NCBI GenBank assembly: GCA_023252235.1 | Contig: JAHEXH010000007.1 | Span: forward strand, 1-35,690 | Source of the DNA: Nitrosotalea sp. | GTDB taxonomy: Archaea; Thermoproteota; Nitrososphaeria; Nitrososphaerales; Nitrosopumilaceae | Reading direction: 5' to 3' | DNA length: 35,690 nucleotides | Shown here: piece by piece, positions 23,183-31,390 of the stretch | Position numbering within the stretch: the first letter of the stretch is position 1 | Layout of the letters: each line of letters begins with the position of its first letter | Position numbers and translations under genes: made by a program | Notes under the pieces: model-generated | The model's input: only the letters and a program-made list of their open reading frames with translations | Database searches by the model: none | What the model was told of the DNA's origin: nothing

Positions 23183-23661
23183 TACTCGTGCCACCCAACC
23201 ATTTTACCTAATTCTCCTAAAGTTGTGTAATATGGAGAAGGTCTTCTAATTTTAGCATCATCAAACTGTGTTGTCTTTTTTGATCTTAATTCATTTGGTA
23301 CTCCAAGATAAGCTCTTAATCTTTTCAAAGATGTCTTGCCTGATGGTTTGTTCTTTGGTAGCATTCCTCGTACCATTCTGCTTATGATGGTGTCTGGTCT
23401 ACGAGGGTGGAATGGACCAAATTTAGGATTGTTGATACTGGCTACTTCCAAAAACTTTCTATATTCTTCGATGATTGCTTTTCTGTCTCCTGAAATCATG
23501 ATATTTTCAGAATTGACAATTGATACTCTGTTTCCTTTTATGAGTAGCTTAGCAACATGTGAACAAAGCCTACCTGCTATCAAATTTGTTCCGTCTACTA
23601 TGATTGTCTGCGGAGCTGTATTCTTTTCTGATGATTTTACTTCAGTAACTTGTTTAACCAA
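23182..23661 (-). CDS. rpl13: Large-subunit ribosomal protein uL13
   Basis: 159 residues with the uL13 landmarks IIVDGTNLIAGRLCSHVAKLL, IVNSENIMISG, FGPFHPRRPDTIISRMVRGMLP, KTSLKRLRAYLGVP. It starts at a TTG overlapping the eL18 stop by 8 bases, so the N-terminal 16 residues (KQVTEVKSSEKNTAPQ) form an extension relative to many archaeal L13. An internal start is possible, but there is no ATG before the first core strand. Located in the archaeal cluster rpoD-eL18-uL13-uS9. Confidence 0.94.
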   Translation of the reverse strand: MVKQVTEVKSSEKNTAPQTIIVDGTNLIAGRLCSHVAKLLIKGNRVSIVNSENIMISGDRKAIIEEYRKFLEVASINNPKFGPFHPRRPDTIISRMVRGMLPKNKPSGKTSLKRLRAYLGVPNELRSKKTTQFDDAKIRRPSPYYTTLGELGKMVGWHE

Positions 23662-24001
23662 TTATTTTCACTCCTTTTCCTGTTGGATGATTCTTGATAA
23701 TTTGAGATATGTCTAATATCTTTCCACCCGACTCTACTATCTTCTTTGCACCAGTAGCTGATATTGAAAATGAACATAACGTTATTTTATGTGAAAGACT
23801 TCCTGTTCCTAAAACTTTTCCTGGAACTATTATTACATCATTATCTAATGCGAATTTATCGATCTGACCCAAATTGAGTGTTCTTTTTGCTCTGGTTGGT
23901 TTTAAAGCCAACTCTGCAAGTTTTTCCCATATAGGCGCATTGTTCTTCTTTGATGCACCACGCAAGGTCTTTACCATTTGAATAACAACCTGATTAGTCA
24001 T
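23654..24001 (-). CDS. rpl18e: Large-subunit ribosomal protein eL18
   Basis: 115 residues of the archaeal/eukaryotic L18e (L15p-related) family: QMVKTLRGASKKNNAPIWEKLAE, the conserved TRAKRTLNLGQID, VVPGKVLGTGSLSHKITLCSFSIS, and GAKKIVESGGKILDI. ATG 24001 is preceded by a TATA-like box at about 24026-24038, so the ribosomal trio can be transcribed separately from rpoD upstream. Ends inside the uL13 start. Confidence 0.94.
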   Translation of the reverse strand: MTNQVVIQMVKTLRGASKKNNAPIWEKLAELALKPTRAKRTLNLGQIDKFALDNDVIIVPGKVLGTGSLSHKITLCSFSISATGAKKIVESGGKILDISQIIKNHPTGKGVKIIG

Positions 24002-24025
24002 GTGTAATAATGCCCACTTTTACCC

Positions 24026-24038
24026 AAATATAATATAT
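24026..24038 (-). promoter_or_regulatory. Putative TATA box for eL18-uL13-uS9
   Basis: AT-rich element, read on the minus strand as ATATATTATATTT, is centred about 31 bases before the eL18 ATG, in the 40-base interval after the rpoD stop. Position fits a near-leaderless transcript. Confidence 0.5.
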
Positions 24039-24041
24039 GCT

Positions 24042-24677
24042 TCAACCGAGTGTGGCTACGTTCTTCTGGAATTCGCCCAATCTTTTTTCAAGCTCTTCGA
24101 TAGCTGCTCTTAGAACCTCTTTTGGAGTTAAGCTACCTGTAGTCTCTATATTCAAAATATGTTCGTCTGGATTATTTGTGGATGTAAGGGCTGAGACTGT
24201 AGCCGAATTCCATTTGGCATGATCGCTACCTCTGCCTAATCTTGCATATGCTTCTACCTTCAATTTCTGACTTGGGGCTAATGCAACAATTGGAATGTTG
24301 GGACTTACAGGCTTTACAACTTCATCTTCTGAACTAATTTCTGCCGAGGTTATTGTACGCGTTGTATCTGCACTACCTGAATCAAGCATAAGTAAGACTC
24401 TACATCTACTACAACCAAGCTCACTATGGCAATCACACGCTGATGGCTCTACAAATCTCTCAAGATCTGTTCTTAATGGCATCATTGCAAGTCTATGAGC
24501 TACTCCTTCATCTGGTAAAACTGACGAATTCTCAATAATTACAACATCATCAACGGCAAATGTGGGAATTCCTGATAAACAAATTCGTCTAAGTGCGTTA
24601 GCATATTGAATGGGTATACCCTTCAATTTTATAACCATGCTGTTTCCACTTTCCTGAACAATCTCTAAAGAAGTCAA
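24042..24677 (-). CDS. rpo3: DNA-directed RNA polymerase subunit D (Rpo3)
   Basis: Assembly-platform subunit of archaeal RNA polymerase, equivalent to bacterial alpha and eukaryotic Rpb3. The 211-residue protein has the dimerisation domain start (IVQESGNSMVIKLKGIPIQYANALRR), where the YANALRRICLSGIPTFAV segment is diagnostic, and the insert domain with ACDCHSELGCSRC, four cysteines in a pattern used for an Fe-S cluster in some archaeal subunit D. The C-terminal helix is EVLRAAIEELEKRL. TTG 24677 puts five residues before the first strand. It is divergent from SBDS. Confidence 0.95.
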   Translation of the reverse strand: MTSLEIVQESGNSMVIKLKGIPIQYANALRRICLSGIPTFAVDDVVIIENSSVLPDEGVAHRLAMMPLRTDLERFVEPSACDCHSELGCSRCRVLLMLDSGSADTTRTITSAEISSEDEVVKPVSPNIPIVALAPSQKLKVEAYARLGRGSDHAKWNSATVSALTSTNNPDEHILNIETTGSLTPKEVLRAAIEELEKRLGEFQKNVATLG

Positions 24678-24727
24678 ATCTTACGAAAAGGGACTGAAAT
24701 TCCAAATAAAAATCTAGCGAGTTTTTC

Positions 24728-24735
24728 TTTATAGA
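24728..24735 (+). promoter_or_regulatory. Putative TATA box for the SBDS-exosome operon
   Basis: TTTATAGA is centred about 32 bases before ATG 24763 but only about 17 before ATG 24748. This spacing favours ATG 24763 as the SBDS start. Confidence 0.45.
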
Positions 24736-24762
24736 TAAATACCAAGTATGAGTACCCCAATT

Positions 24763-25452
24763 ATGGATACTAAAGTAACAATTGTGAGATTCTCAGTAGA
24801 GGGTGAAAAGTTCGAAATATTGGTAAAACCAGATCCTGCTTTGGAATTCAAGTTAGGTAAGCGTAAGGATATCTCTGGAGTCTTGATTTCAGATGAGATT
24901 TACTCTGATTCCAATAAAGGAACAAGGGCATCTACGGAGAAACTCATGAAAGCATTCAAAACCACTGACTCAAACGCGATTGCTACAATAATGCTTGAGA
25001 AAGGAGAACTAAATCTTACTACTGATCAGCGAAGAAAGATGGTATCTGAAAAACGTAAACAAATAGTGGATTTTATTGCTAAAAGCTATGTTGATCCACG
25101 ATCACATCTTCCACATCCACCACTTAGAATCGAACAAGCTATGGATGACGCAAGGGTATCAGTTGATCCTTTCAGAAATACTGATGAGCAGATCAAAGAA
25201 ATAGTAGAACAACTCCGTTCAATAATTCCATTAAAGTCTGAAAATATGCTTCTTGAAATTCTGGTGCCGGCTCAATTTGCAGCACAATCTTATTCTGTTC
25301 TAAAGTCATTTGGAACTTTGAAAAAAGAAGAATGGCAATCAAATGGTGCACTTAAAGTAATACTAGATATACCGGCGGCGGCAAGGGCAAATGTAATGGA
25401 CAGATTAGGCTCTGTAACAAAAGGTACTGCTTCTATAGAGGTTGCAAAATGA
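24763..25452 (+). CDS. sbds: Ribosome maturation protein SBDS (SDO1)
   Basis: Takes part in late maturation of the large ribosomal subunit. Three SBDS domains are recognisable: the N-terminal FYSH domain (KVTIVRFSVEGEKFEILVKPD, LEFKLGKRKDIS, LVSDEIY-like residues, STEKLMKAFKT), the central helical domain (LTTDQRRKMVSEKRKQIVDFIAK, then SHLPHPPLRIEQAM), and the C-terminal ferredoxin-like domain. ATG 24763 (229 aa) starts MDTKVTIVRF, and the TATA spacing supports it; ATG 24748 adds five residues. First gene of the exosome superoperon; it overlaps rrp4 by 4 nt. Confidence 0.95.
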   Translation: MDTKVTIVRFSVEGEKFEILVKPDPALEFKLGKRKDISGVLISDEIYSDSNKGTRASTEKLMKAFKTTDSNAIATIMLEKGELNLTTDQRRKMVSEKRKQIVDFIAKSYVDPRSHLPHPPLRIEQAMDDARVSVDPFRNTDEQIKEIVEQLRSIIPLKSENMLLEILVPAQFAAQSYSVLKSFGTLKKEEWQSNGALKVILDIPAAARANVMDRLGSVTKGTASIEVAK

Positions 25453-26153
25453 TGGACGTAAAAAGAAGATATGTTATTCCTGGAGATGTAATAGCAACTG
25501 GTCCTCTAAGACCAGAACAAAATGTGTATCAAGACGGCGATAGAATGATTTCAACATGTGTTGGAATTTCTGAAATTTTTGAAAATTCTGTAAAAGTAAT
25601 TCCGCTTACTGGAGGATACATGCCAAAGGCAAATGACTTGGTTATTGGAAAAGTAATTGGAACCTCACCGCTTTCGTGGGAGTTTGACATAAACTCATGT
25701 TTTGTAGGATTTTTACCAGCACAAGATGTTTTTGGCAGAGACTATTCTCCTACTAAAGATGAACTCAAACAGAGATTAGATATTGGAGATTTGGTCGCAA
25801 CTAGAATTGCTAATTTCGATAGATCGAGAGATCCGCTTTTGACAGTACAAGATAGAGATCTTGGTAAAATTGATTCAGGTGAACTAGTCGAGATATCTCC
25901 AAGCAAAGTACCTCGATTAATTGGTAAACGTGGTTCAATGATTCAAACAATAGAGATGGCTACTAAGGCAATTATAACAATAGGTCAAAATGGTTGGATC
26001 GTAATTTCTTGTGAAGATTCCGAGGGATTATTAAAGGCTGTAGAAGCAGTGAAAATGATCGATGCCCTAGCGCATACGCCAAACTTGACTGAAAGAGTCA
26101 AATCTATGCTTGGGGTAACAGATGGTGAAAATAATGACACAATTAATGACTGA
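25449..26153 (+). CDS. rrp4: Exosome complex RNA-binding subunit Rrp4
   Basis: Cap subunit of the archaeal exosome that guides RNA into the Rrp41-Rrp42 hexamer ring. The 234 residues give the N-terminal domain (RYVIPGDVIATGPLR, NVYQDGDRMISTCVGISE), an S1 domain (NDLVIGKVIGTSPLSWEFDINS to GDLVATRIANFDRSRDP), and a KH domain (SKVPRLIGKRGSMIQTIEMATK with the GxxG loop). The ATG overlaps the SBDS stop. It overlaps rrp41. Confidence 0.96.
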   Translation: MMDVKRRYVIPGDVIATGPLRPEQNVYQDGDRMISTCVGISEIFENSVKVIPLTGGYMPKANDLVIGKVIGTSPLSWEFDINSCFVGFLPAQDVFGRDYSPTKDELKQRLDIGDLVATRIANFDRSRDPLLTVQDRDLGKIDSGELVEISPSKVPRLIGKRGSMIQTIEMATKAIITIGQNGWIVISCEDSEGLLKAVEAVKMIDALAHTPNLTERVKSMLGVTDGENNDTIND

Positions 26154-26850
26154 AGATGGAATTAGATGTGATGGAAGGAGACTCGACGAGCTTAGGAATA
26201 TCTCCATTAAAGTAGGAGTACTAAAAAATGCTGATGGCTCTGCTTATATTGAATTTGGAAAGAACAAGATTTTAGCTGGCGTCTTTGGTCCAAGAGATGT
26301 TCATCCAAAACACATGGCAAATCAAGATTCTGGAATTTTACGTTGCAGATATCACATGTCTCCTTTCTCTGTTACTGAAAGAAAGAACCCAGCTCCATCC
26401 AGAAGAGAAATTGAAATTTCTAAGGTTATCAAAGAAGCATTACAACCTTCTGTAATACTAAAGGATTACCCACGTACTGTAATTGACGTATTCATTGAAG
26501 TGCTTCAAGCAGATGGTGGTTCAAGATGTGCCGCACTTGATGCAGCATCTGTAGCTCTTGCAGATGCAGGTATTCCAATGCGTGACTTGGTATCTGCTTG
26601 TGCTGCAGGTAAAGTTGCAGATAGGATAGTTCTAGATGTCAATAATGAAGAGGATCAAGAGGGACAGGCAGACATGCCAGTAGCATTGATGCCAAATGTA
26701 GGAAAAATCACACTTTTACAACTTGATGGTATGTTAAAACCGGAAGAATTCAAAACATGTATGCAAACTGCACTAGTAGGCTGTAAACGTGTTTATGAAA
26801 TCCAAAGAAAAGCGTTAATGGAAAAATACTTCCAAACTGGTGAGCAATAA
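26134..26850 (+). CDS. rrp41: Exosome complex catalytic subunit Rrp41
   Basis: RNase PH-fold 3'-5' phosphorolytic ribonuclease and tailing enzyme. Landmarks are GIRCDGRRLDELRNI, VGVLKNADGSAYIEFGKNKILAGV and GPRDVHPKH, the arginine-containing RNA/phosphate loop YHMSPFSVTERKNPAPSRREIE, and the acidic active-site region DVNNEEDQEGQADMPVALMP. Possible ATGs are 26122, 26134 and 26146, all inside rrp4. The choice of 26134 is by length (238 aa) and is not decisive. It is followed by rrp42 after 2 bases. Confidence 0.94.
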   Translation: MTQLMTEDGIRCDGRRLDELRNISIKVGVLKNADGSAYIEFGKNKILAGVFGPRDVHPKHMANQDSGILRCRYHMSPFSVTERKNPAPSRREIEISKVIKEALQPSVILKDYPRTVIDVFIEVLQADGGSRCAALDAASVALADAGIPMRDLVSACAAGKVADRIVLDVNNEEDQEGQADMPVALMPNVGKITLLQLDGMLKPEEFKTCMQTALVGCKRVYEIQRKALMEKYFQTGEQ

Positions 26851-26852
26851 AA

Positions 26853-27656
26853 TTGGGTTCTCAAATACTAGATCAATTAAAACGAGATAAAATTCTAGAT
26901 CTCCTGAAAACAGGAAAAAGAATAGATGGAAGATCTCTTGACGAGCAAAGACCCCTGATCATTGAAACAGGAGTTATTCCAAAAGCTAATGGTTCTGCTA
27001 GAGTAAAACTAGGAAATACTGAAGTTATAACTGGTGTAAAAATACAACCTGATAAACCATTTCCAGACCTTGGGGATAAAGGAATTCTTATCTGCACAGC
27101 AGAAATTTTACCATTGGCGGATCCAAATGTGGAACCAGGACCACCAAATGAGGAAGTTATAGAACTTGCAAGAGTTGTTGATAGGGGGATAAGAGAAACT
27201 GAAATGATTGATTTGCATAAACTTGTTCTAATCGAAAATAAGTCTGTTATTGGAATGTTCATTGATAGCAGTGTCATTGATTCTGGCGGAAATCTATTCG
27301 ATGCTTGTTCTTATGCATCAGTAGCTGGTATTCTTTCTTGTACTGTTCCTAAATATGAAATTAAAGATGAATCTCCTGTACTTGTAGAAGGAATAACATC
27401 AAAACCTCCGATAAAAACACTACCTGTATCCGTAACTATGGCAAGAATAGGTGAATATGTAATCATTGATCCAACTAAGGACGAAGAATCATGCATGGAT
27501 GCAAGAATTACAATTACAACAAATTCCGATGGTAACATTTGTGCTGTACAAAAGGGTGGAAGTGATGGGTTCACTGCTGAACAACTTATTCAGTGCTCTG
27601 AAACAGCTCTTTCTGTAGGAAGGAAAATAAGGAAGCAATTTGAGCAGTTGATGTAA
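26853..27656 (+). CDS. rrp42: Exosome complex non-catalytic subunit Rrp42
   Basis: RNase PH-fold partner that forms the hexameric ring with Rrp41 and contributes RNA binding. The 267 residues include GKRIDGRSLDEQRPLIIETG, ANGSARVKLGNTEVITGVKI, VEPGPPNEEVIELARVVDRGIRE and the region LVEGITSKPPIKTLPVSVTMARIG. The active-site acids of Rrp41 (DxxxxD) are replaced here (IIDPTKDEESCMDARITI), as usual for Rrp42. TTG 26853 is close to the rrp41 stop. Confidence 0.94.
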   Translation: MGSQILDQLKRDKILDLLKTGKRIDGRSLDEQRPLIIETGVIPKANGSARVKLGNTEVITGVKIQPDKPFPDLGDKGILICTAEILPLADPNVEPGPPNEEVIELARVVDRGIRETEMIDLHKLVLIENKSVIGMFIDSSVIDSGGNLFDACSYASVAGILSCTVPKYEIKDESPVLVEGITSKPPIKTLPVSVTMARIGEYVIIDPTKDEESCMDARITITTNSDGNICAVQKGGSDGFTAEQLIQCSETALSVGRKIRKQFEQLM

Positions 27657-27658
27657 AG

Positions 27659-27874
27659 ATGGCAAAAGGTAAAAGCGCTTCACTAAAAGGACTGGGTCAA
27701 AAATACGGCCTTAAACCAAGAAAAAAATACACATCAGTACATAGACAGCTAAAAGCACAAAGAAAATGTCCTGAATGTGGTTCTGAGAGATTTGGAAGAG
27801 AGGCAGTAGGAATCTGGGCTTGCAAAAAATGTAATTTCAAAGTAGCAGGTCTGGCATACGATGTCAAACTATAG
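27659..27874 (+). CDS. rpl37ae: Large-subunit ribosomal protein eL43 (L37Ae), zinc-ribbon type
   Basis: 71 residues. The basic N-terminal part (KSASLKGLGQKYGLKPRKKY) is followed by the C4 zinc ribbon CPECGSERFGREAVGIWACKKCN, characteristic of eL43. It sits 2 bases after rrp42 and overlaps pcc1 by 14 bases, the classical archaeal order. Confidence 0.95.
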   Translation: MAKGKSASLKGLGQKYGLKPRKKYTSVHRQLKAQRKCPECGSERFGREAVGIWACKKCNFKVAGLAYDVKL

Positions 27875-28103
27875 AGCCAAGATAAAAATTTCTGCTGGTG
27901 AAAGAACAAAGGCAATTTTTGATTCTATTGAAATTGATAACCAATTCTATGACGAGAATCCTACCAAAACAAGTTTCTCATTTGATGACAAAATTACAAT
28001 CATGATTGATGCACAAGAAATTTCACATCTACGAGCTAATCTGAATTCTACGTTGAGACTTGTTCAGGCAAGTAATGATTCAATCGAATCGGTAAAGATA
28101 TAA
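27861..28103 (+). CDS. pcc1: KEOPS complex subunit Pcc1
   Basis: Small dimerisation subunit of KEOPS, the complex that makes t6A37 on ANN-decoding tRNAs with Kae1, Bud32 and Cgi121. The 80-residue protein has a beta-alpha fold with the family motif SHLRANLNSTLRLVQASNDSIESV near the C-terminus. ATG 27861 overlaps eL43. It is in the usual spot between eL43 and prefoldin beta. No other KEOPS subunit is in the window. Confidence 0.92.
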   Translation: MSNYRAKIKISAGERTKAIFDSIEIDNQFYDENPTKTSFSFDDKITIMIDAQEISHLRANLNSTLRLVQASNDSIESVKI

Positions 28104-28126
28104 ACAAAACAGCAAGTCTAACATTC

Positions 28127-28519
28127 ATGTCTGCAGGCGAACAACAAATTCCTCCATGGTTACAAGAGCAAGTTGGTAGATTACAACAATTACAACAAAA
28201 TCTCCAGTCCATAATGCTTCAGAAACAACATCTTGAATCCGAACATCTTGAGACGGAAAGAGCACTTGAGTTATTACTAAAGGCAAATGATGATGACATT
28301 GTTTACAAAACTGCAGGATCAATTCTTGTGAAATCTACTAAATCTGATTTGGTTTCAGAATTGCAAGAAAAAAAAGAACTTGCAAATACTAGACTCACAG
28401 TATTATCAAAACAAGAAGTTAGAGTAAAGGAAAATTTGAAAGAGGCAGAGACTAAAATCAGAGAAATGCTAAAAGGTACTTCTCAACCAGGACAAAATAA
28501 GATGGATACTCCTAAATAA
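28127..28519 (+). CDS. pfdB: Prefoldin subunit beta
   Basis: Part of the jellyfish-shaped chaperone that hands unfolded proteins to the thermosome. The 130 residues hold two long coiled-coil helices (QVGRLQQLQQNLQSIMLQKQ, and VSELQEKKELANTRLTVLSK) separated by the beta hairpin with VYKTAGSILVKS, the typical prefoldin beta sequence. It has a short polar tail (TSQPGQNKMDTPK). Last gene of the exosome superoperon; 23 bases follow pcc1. Confidence 0.93.
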   Translation: MSAGEQQIPPWLQEQVGRLQQLQQNLQSIMLQKQHLESEHLETERALELLLKANDDDIVYKTAGSILVKSTKSDLVSELQEKKELANTRLTVLSKQEVRVKENLKEAETKIREMLKGTSQPGQNKMDTPK

Positions 28520-28545
28520 AATATTTACAGAAACTTAACAATTTA

Positions 28546-29232
28546 ATGAAAATTGAAGATCTTCGGATGGTAGTTGATGAAAGAGAGCGAAAAAGTGGAA
28601 TTCCTGATCTATTAAAACAGATAGGAGTCAAAGTTGAAATGATGAATTTACCTGTTGGAGATTATATTGTTGCACCTGAAACTGTAGTGGAAAGAAAAAG
28701 TGTCAGTGATTTCATCTCCTCCGTTTTTGATGGACGATTATTTGACCAATGTAATAGGTTAAAGGAACACTTTGAACATCCAACTATAATTATAGAAGGA
28801 AATGTTGATGAAATTGATAAAATTACAGAAAATCCGCTTGTGTTCTATGGTGCAATGTCTTCTGTAGTATTGGATTTCAAAATACCTGTAGCCCCTACTC
28901 CTAATGCATCACATACTGCTAAATTGTTAATATCTATGTGTGCAAGACAAGATACAGTAAAAGGACCTTTCCTTAAAAAAATTAGAAAGTCTGGTGATTT
29001 GCAACAACAACAATTATCAATCTTATGTAGTTTGCCAGGTGTTGGAGAAAAACTTGCATCTCGAATGCTAGAAAAATTTGGCTCACCAAGTAGCTCATTG
29101 AACGCCTCATCAATAGAATTGTCTAAAATAAGTGGAATGGGTGAATCACGTGCTCAAAAAATAAGAAAAATACTTGATGCTGAAAGTAAGAATACCAAAA
29201 AGACTGATCAAAAGACACTACATGATGTATGA
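28546..29232 (+). CDS. xpf: XPF/Mus81-family structure-specific endonuclease (short, helicase-less form)
   Basis: Cuts branched or flapped DNA in repair. The 228 residues give the ERCC4 nuclease domain (DERERKSGIPDLL at 11-23, GDY at 38-40, the catalytic VERKS at 48-52, FDGRLFDQ), then a tandem helix-hairpin-helix domain (SLPGVGEKLASRMLEKFGS and LSKISGMGESRAQKIRKIL). It lacks the N-terminal helicase domains of euryarchaeal Hef and so matches the short form of Crenarchaeota and Thaumarchaeota. It works with PCNA in such species; the C-terminal tail lacks an obvious PIP box. Confidence 0.93.
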   Translation: MKIEDLRMVVDERERKSGIPDLLKQIGVKVEMMNLPVGDYIVAPETVVERKSVSDFISSVFDGRLFDQCNRLKEHFEHPTIIIEGNVDEIDKITENPLVFYGAMSSVVLDFKIPVAPTPNASHTAKLLISMCARQDTVKGPFLKKIRKSGDLQQQQLSILCSLPGVGEKLASRMLEKFGSPSSSLNASSIELSKISGMGESRAQKIRKILDAESKNTKKTDQKTLHDV

Positions 29233-29272
29233 CACATTGTTCAAATATGTAACTTTGACTCTAATCGAATAA

Positions 29273-30031
29273 TTGATAGTTTCACATCAGTGGTTGGCAG
29301 AACATTACAATGATCCTGATTTGGTAATATTGGATTCTCGAGGTAGCATTGCATACTCTTATGCACATATTCCAAATTCTCAACCTCTTGGAATAGAAAA
29401 AGTTGTACAAACTAATCAATATGGATCTAATCTTGTAATTGAAAGTGATCATGCTTCAACTCTATTTGGCTCACTTGGAATCGATGAATCTAAAACTGTC
29501 ATAATATACGGAGGTTATTTGGATCCGTCTGCTGCTAGGATATCTTGGACATTGCTATATTTTGGTCATGAAAAAACAAAAATTCTTGATGTCGGAATAA
29601 GAACTTGGCATAAAAAAGAACTTCCAATTACTAGAGATATTACAAAACCTGTACCAACAAAATTTATTCCAAAAGTAAATTCATCCATACGAATCGAAGC
29701 AGAAGAACTTTACAAAAAAATTGATACTGCTGTGATAATAGATGCTAGATCTCCTCAGGAATTTCTGGCTGGTAGAATCTTAAATGCAATACTTTTTCCT
29801 TTTACTGAGGGTGTAGGAGAAGGTGGTTCTCTTTTTAAAGAAAAAGATGAACTCTCACGAATTTTTAACGAACAACAAATGCCAAAAGATAAGGAATTGG
29901 TGTGCTATTGCGCACTTGGTCACAGAGCTGCAAATGTCTTTACTCAATTACGAATGGCTGGATATGAGAACGTGAAGCTATATGATGGCTCTTTTGCTGA
30001 TTGGGTTGGAAGACGATTTCCTCTCGGATGA
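29273..30031 (+). CDS. Two-domain rhodanese sulfurtransferase
   Basis: A thiosulfate or 3-mercaptopyruvate sulfurtransferase with two rhodanese domains in 252 residues. The N-terminal domain is inactive (the Cys position reads IIYGGYLDPSA). The C-terminal domain has VIIDARSPQEFLAGRI and the active loop CALGHR with Cys213. TTG 29273 sits 40 bases after xpf. The last 54 bases overlap the 3' end of the convergent nob1 gene. The substrate is undecided. A second rhodanese lies at 31391, beyond the nob1/nadK pair. Confidence 0.92.
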   Translation: MIVSHQWLAEHYNDPDLVILDSRGSIAYSYAHIPNSQPLGIEKVVQTNQYGSNLVIESDHASTLFGSLGIDESKTVIIYGGYLDPSAARISWTLLYFGHEKTKILDVGIRTWHKKELPITRDITKPVPTKFIPKVNSSIRIEAEELYKKIDTAVIIDARSPQEFLAGRILNAILFPFTEGVGEGGSLFKEKDELSRIFNEQQMPKDKELVCYCALGHRAANVFTQLRMAGYENVKLYDGSFADWVGRRFPLG

Positions 30032-30496
30032 TTTCCTTTTTAATTTACTTCCGCATATGGGACAGTCTGATATTTTTTCAAAAACCTTGTTGCAAGCAGG
30101 ACAAAAGTACACACTATCTAATACCTTGGATATTCCTTTGGTCATTATTGGAATAACTTTCAAATTCAAATGTTTAGCAACATTTGATACAGTATAATCA
30201 TCTGTCACTAGTTCACCATTTAACTGCACACATAATGCAAGTACTGATATGTCCTCTTCTGATAAATTAAGAAGGTCGCCGGTGTGCTTTGCTTTTTCTA
30301 AAACAAAATCCGTATTTTCTCTCTCTGGCTCTATGATCCTTAATCTATCTAAATCAATAAGAGTTTGTACTGCTTCATGACTTTTCTTGATATGCTTGAT
30401 TTCTTCAAAAACTAGAGGAGTTGTAAAACTCTGTTCTTGTGAAGAAAACGGTATTCCAGCATAAAATGATGTAGCATCTAAAACTCTAGAAGCCAA
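29978..30496 (-). CDS. nob1: Ribosome maturation endonuclease Nob1-like (PIN plus zinc ribbon)
   Basis: Cleaves the 3' end of 16S rRNA precursor in small-subunit maturation. The 172-residue protein has a PIN domain with acidic residues at VLDATSF (D7), FEEIKHI, LNLSEEDISVLALC and VTDDYTVSN, then a C4 zinc ribbon CPACNKVFEKISDCPICG. A basic tail (KRKSSERKSSSN) follows. TTG 30496 overlaps the NAD kinase stop, so the two are co-transcribed. Its C-terminal 17 codons are antisense to the end of the rhodanese gene. Confidence 0.9.
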   Translation of the reverse strand: MASRVLDATSFYAGIPFSSQEQSFTTPLVFEEIKHIKKSHEAVQTLIDLDRLRIIEPERENTDFVLEKAKHTGDLLNLSEEDISVLALCVQLNGELVTDDYTVSNVAKHLNLKVIPIMTKGISKVLDSVYFCPACNKVFEKISDCPICGSKLKRKSSERKSSSNPISKRAII

Positions 30497-31301
30497 GCTT
30501 ACTCATCTGTCTTAGACCTTGTTTTTTTAATCTTACAAATACAGCTTGCTTTTTGTATTTTTTGATTGTTATTACTTCATCAAATCTTGCAGTTTTGATA
30601 ACCTGTGCATCCATGATGATGTTTGAATCGTGATTGCTTATGATTTCAATTTTTTCATCGGGTACAACAATTGACGGTAATTTGTTGACCGGAGCAACTG
30701 GTGTTATGATAAGAACATCTAAACTTTCATGAAGAATTGGTCCTCCAAGAGAATAGGAATGACCTGTAGATCCACTTGGGGTTGCTATAATGACTCCATC
30801 CATTTTTTGTGTTACTGTATCACTTTGAAATTTAATTTCAAATAATGATGTCTTTGTCAAATTCTGTCTGTTGATATAAATTTCATTTAAGGCTGGTGGA
30901 AAATCTTGTCCTCCACAAGATGCAGCTACTCTGATCCTTCTATCGAAAAAAACCTTGTCTGAAATAATCTGATCAATAGCAGTATCAATTTGGGGTAATG
31001 TTATTTCTGATAATATTCCTCTATTTCCTCCCACGTTTATTGCAAGATTTGGAACCTCATTTTCCAAATATCTGAAAGTTCGAAGAGTTGTTCCATCACC
31101 TCCTAAGGTTATTGTTAAATCTAGTTTTGTAGTCTTGAGATCTTCCAAATCGTTAACTTTCTTGGTCCCGTCGACAACTACTGGGGAAACAGTGTATACT
31201 TTGACTTTTTTTGCAAGTAATTTCTTAGCCACTTTCTTTACTGCGTCCTCTGATTCCTTTGAACCAAATTTACTTACTAACGCGACATTATGAAGTTCCA
31301 A
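30486..31301 (-). CDS. nadK: NAD kinase
   Basis: Makes NADP from NAD. The 271 residues show the GGDG motif (67-70, ITLGGDGTTLR), the conserved NGGNRG-like strand (AINVGGNRGILSEI) and the substrate loop TPSGSTGHSYSLGGPI. Length fits the archaeal enzyme. TTG 31301 gives MELHNVALVSKFG. The upstream minus-strand sequence has a CTTTTTAAG box about 27 bases away, a possible leaderless promoter. Divergent from the second rhodanese gene. Confidence 0.94.
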   Translation of the reverse strand: MELHNVALVSKFGSKESEDAVKKVAKKLLAKKVKVYTVSPVVVDGTKKVNDLEDLKTTKLDLTITLGGDGTTLRTFRYLENEVPNLAINVGGNRGILSEITLPQIDTAIDQIISDKVFFDRRIRVAASCGGQDFPPALNEIYINRQNLTKTSLFEIKFQSDTVTQKMDGVIIATPSGSTGHSYSLGGPILHESLDVLIITPVAPVNKLPSIVVPDEKIEIISNHDSNIIMDAQVIKTARFDEVITIKKYKKQAVFVRLKKQGLRQMSKLGF

Positions 31302-31344
31302 TCAGAAGTACTATTCTAATTTCACTTAAAAAGCATCTGATGAG

Positions 31345-31353
31345 TATAAAATA
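31345..31353 (+). promoter_or_regulatory. Putative TATA box for the second rhodanese gene
   Basis: TATAAAATA is about 42 bases before ATG 31391, implying a leader of about 15 nt that contains a purine-rich stretch (agagataaga). Confidence 0.5.
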
Positions 31354-31390
31354 TTAAGGACCATTTGAATTTGTTGTAACAGAGATAAGA

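Noticed and set aside
23336-23716. Plus-strand ORF of 126 codons across uL13/eL18
   Set aside because: Antisense to two ribosomal protein genes; hydrophobic composition is explained by the complementary codons.
26873-27277. Long minus-strand ORF of 134 codons inside rrp42
   Set aside because: Fully antisense to a well-supported exosome gene with no recognisable protein features; treated as a shadow frame.
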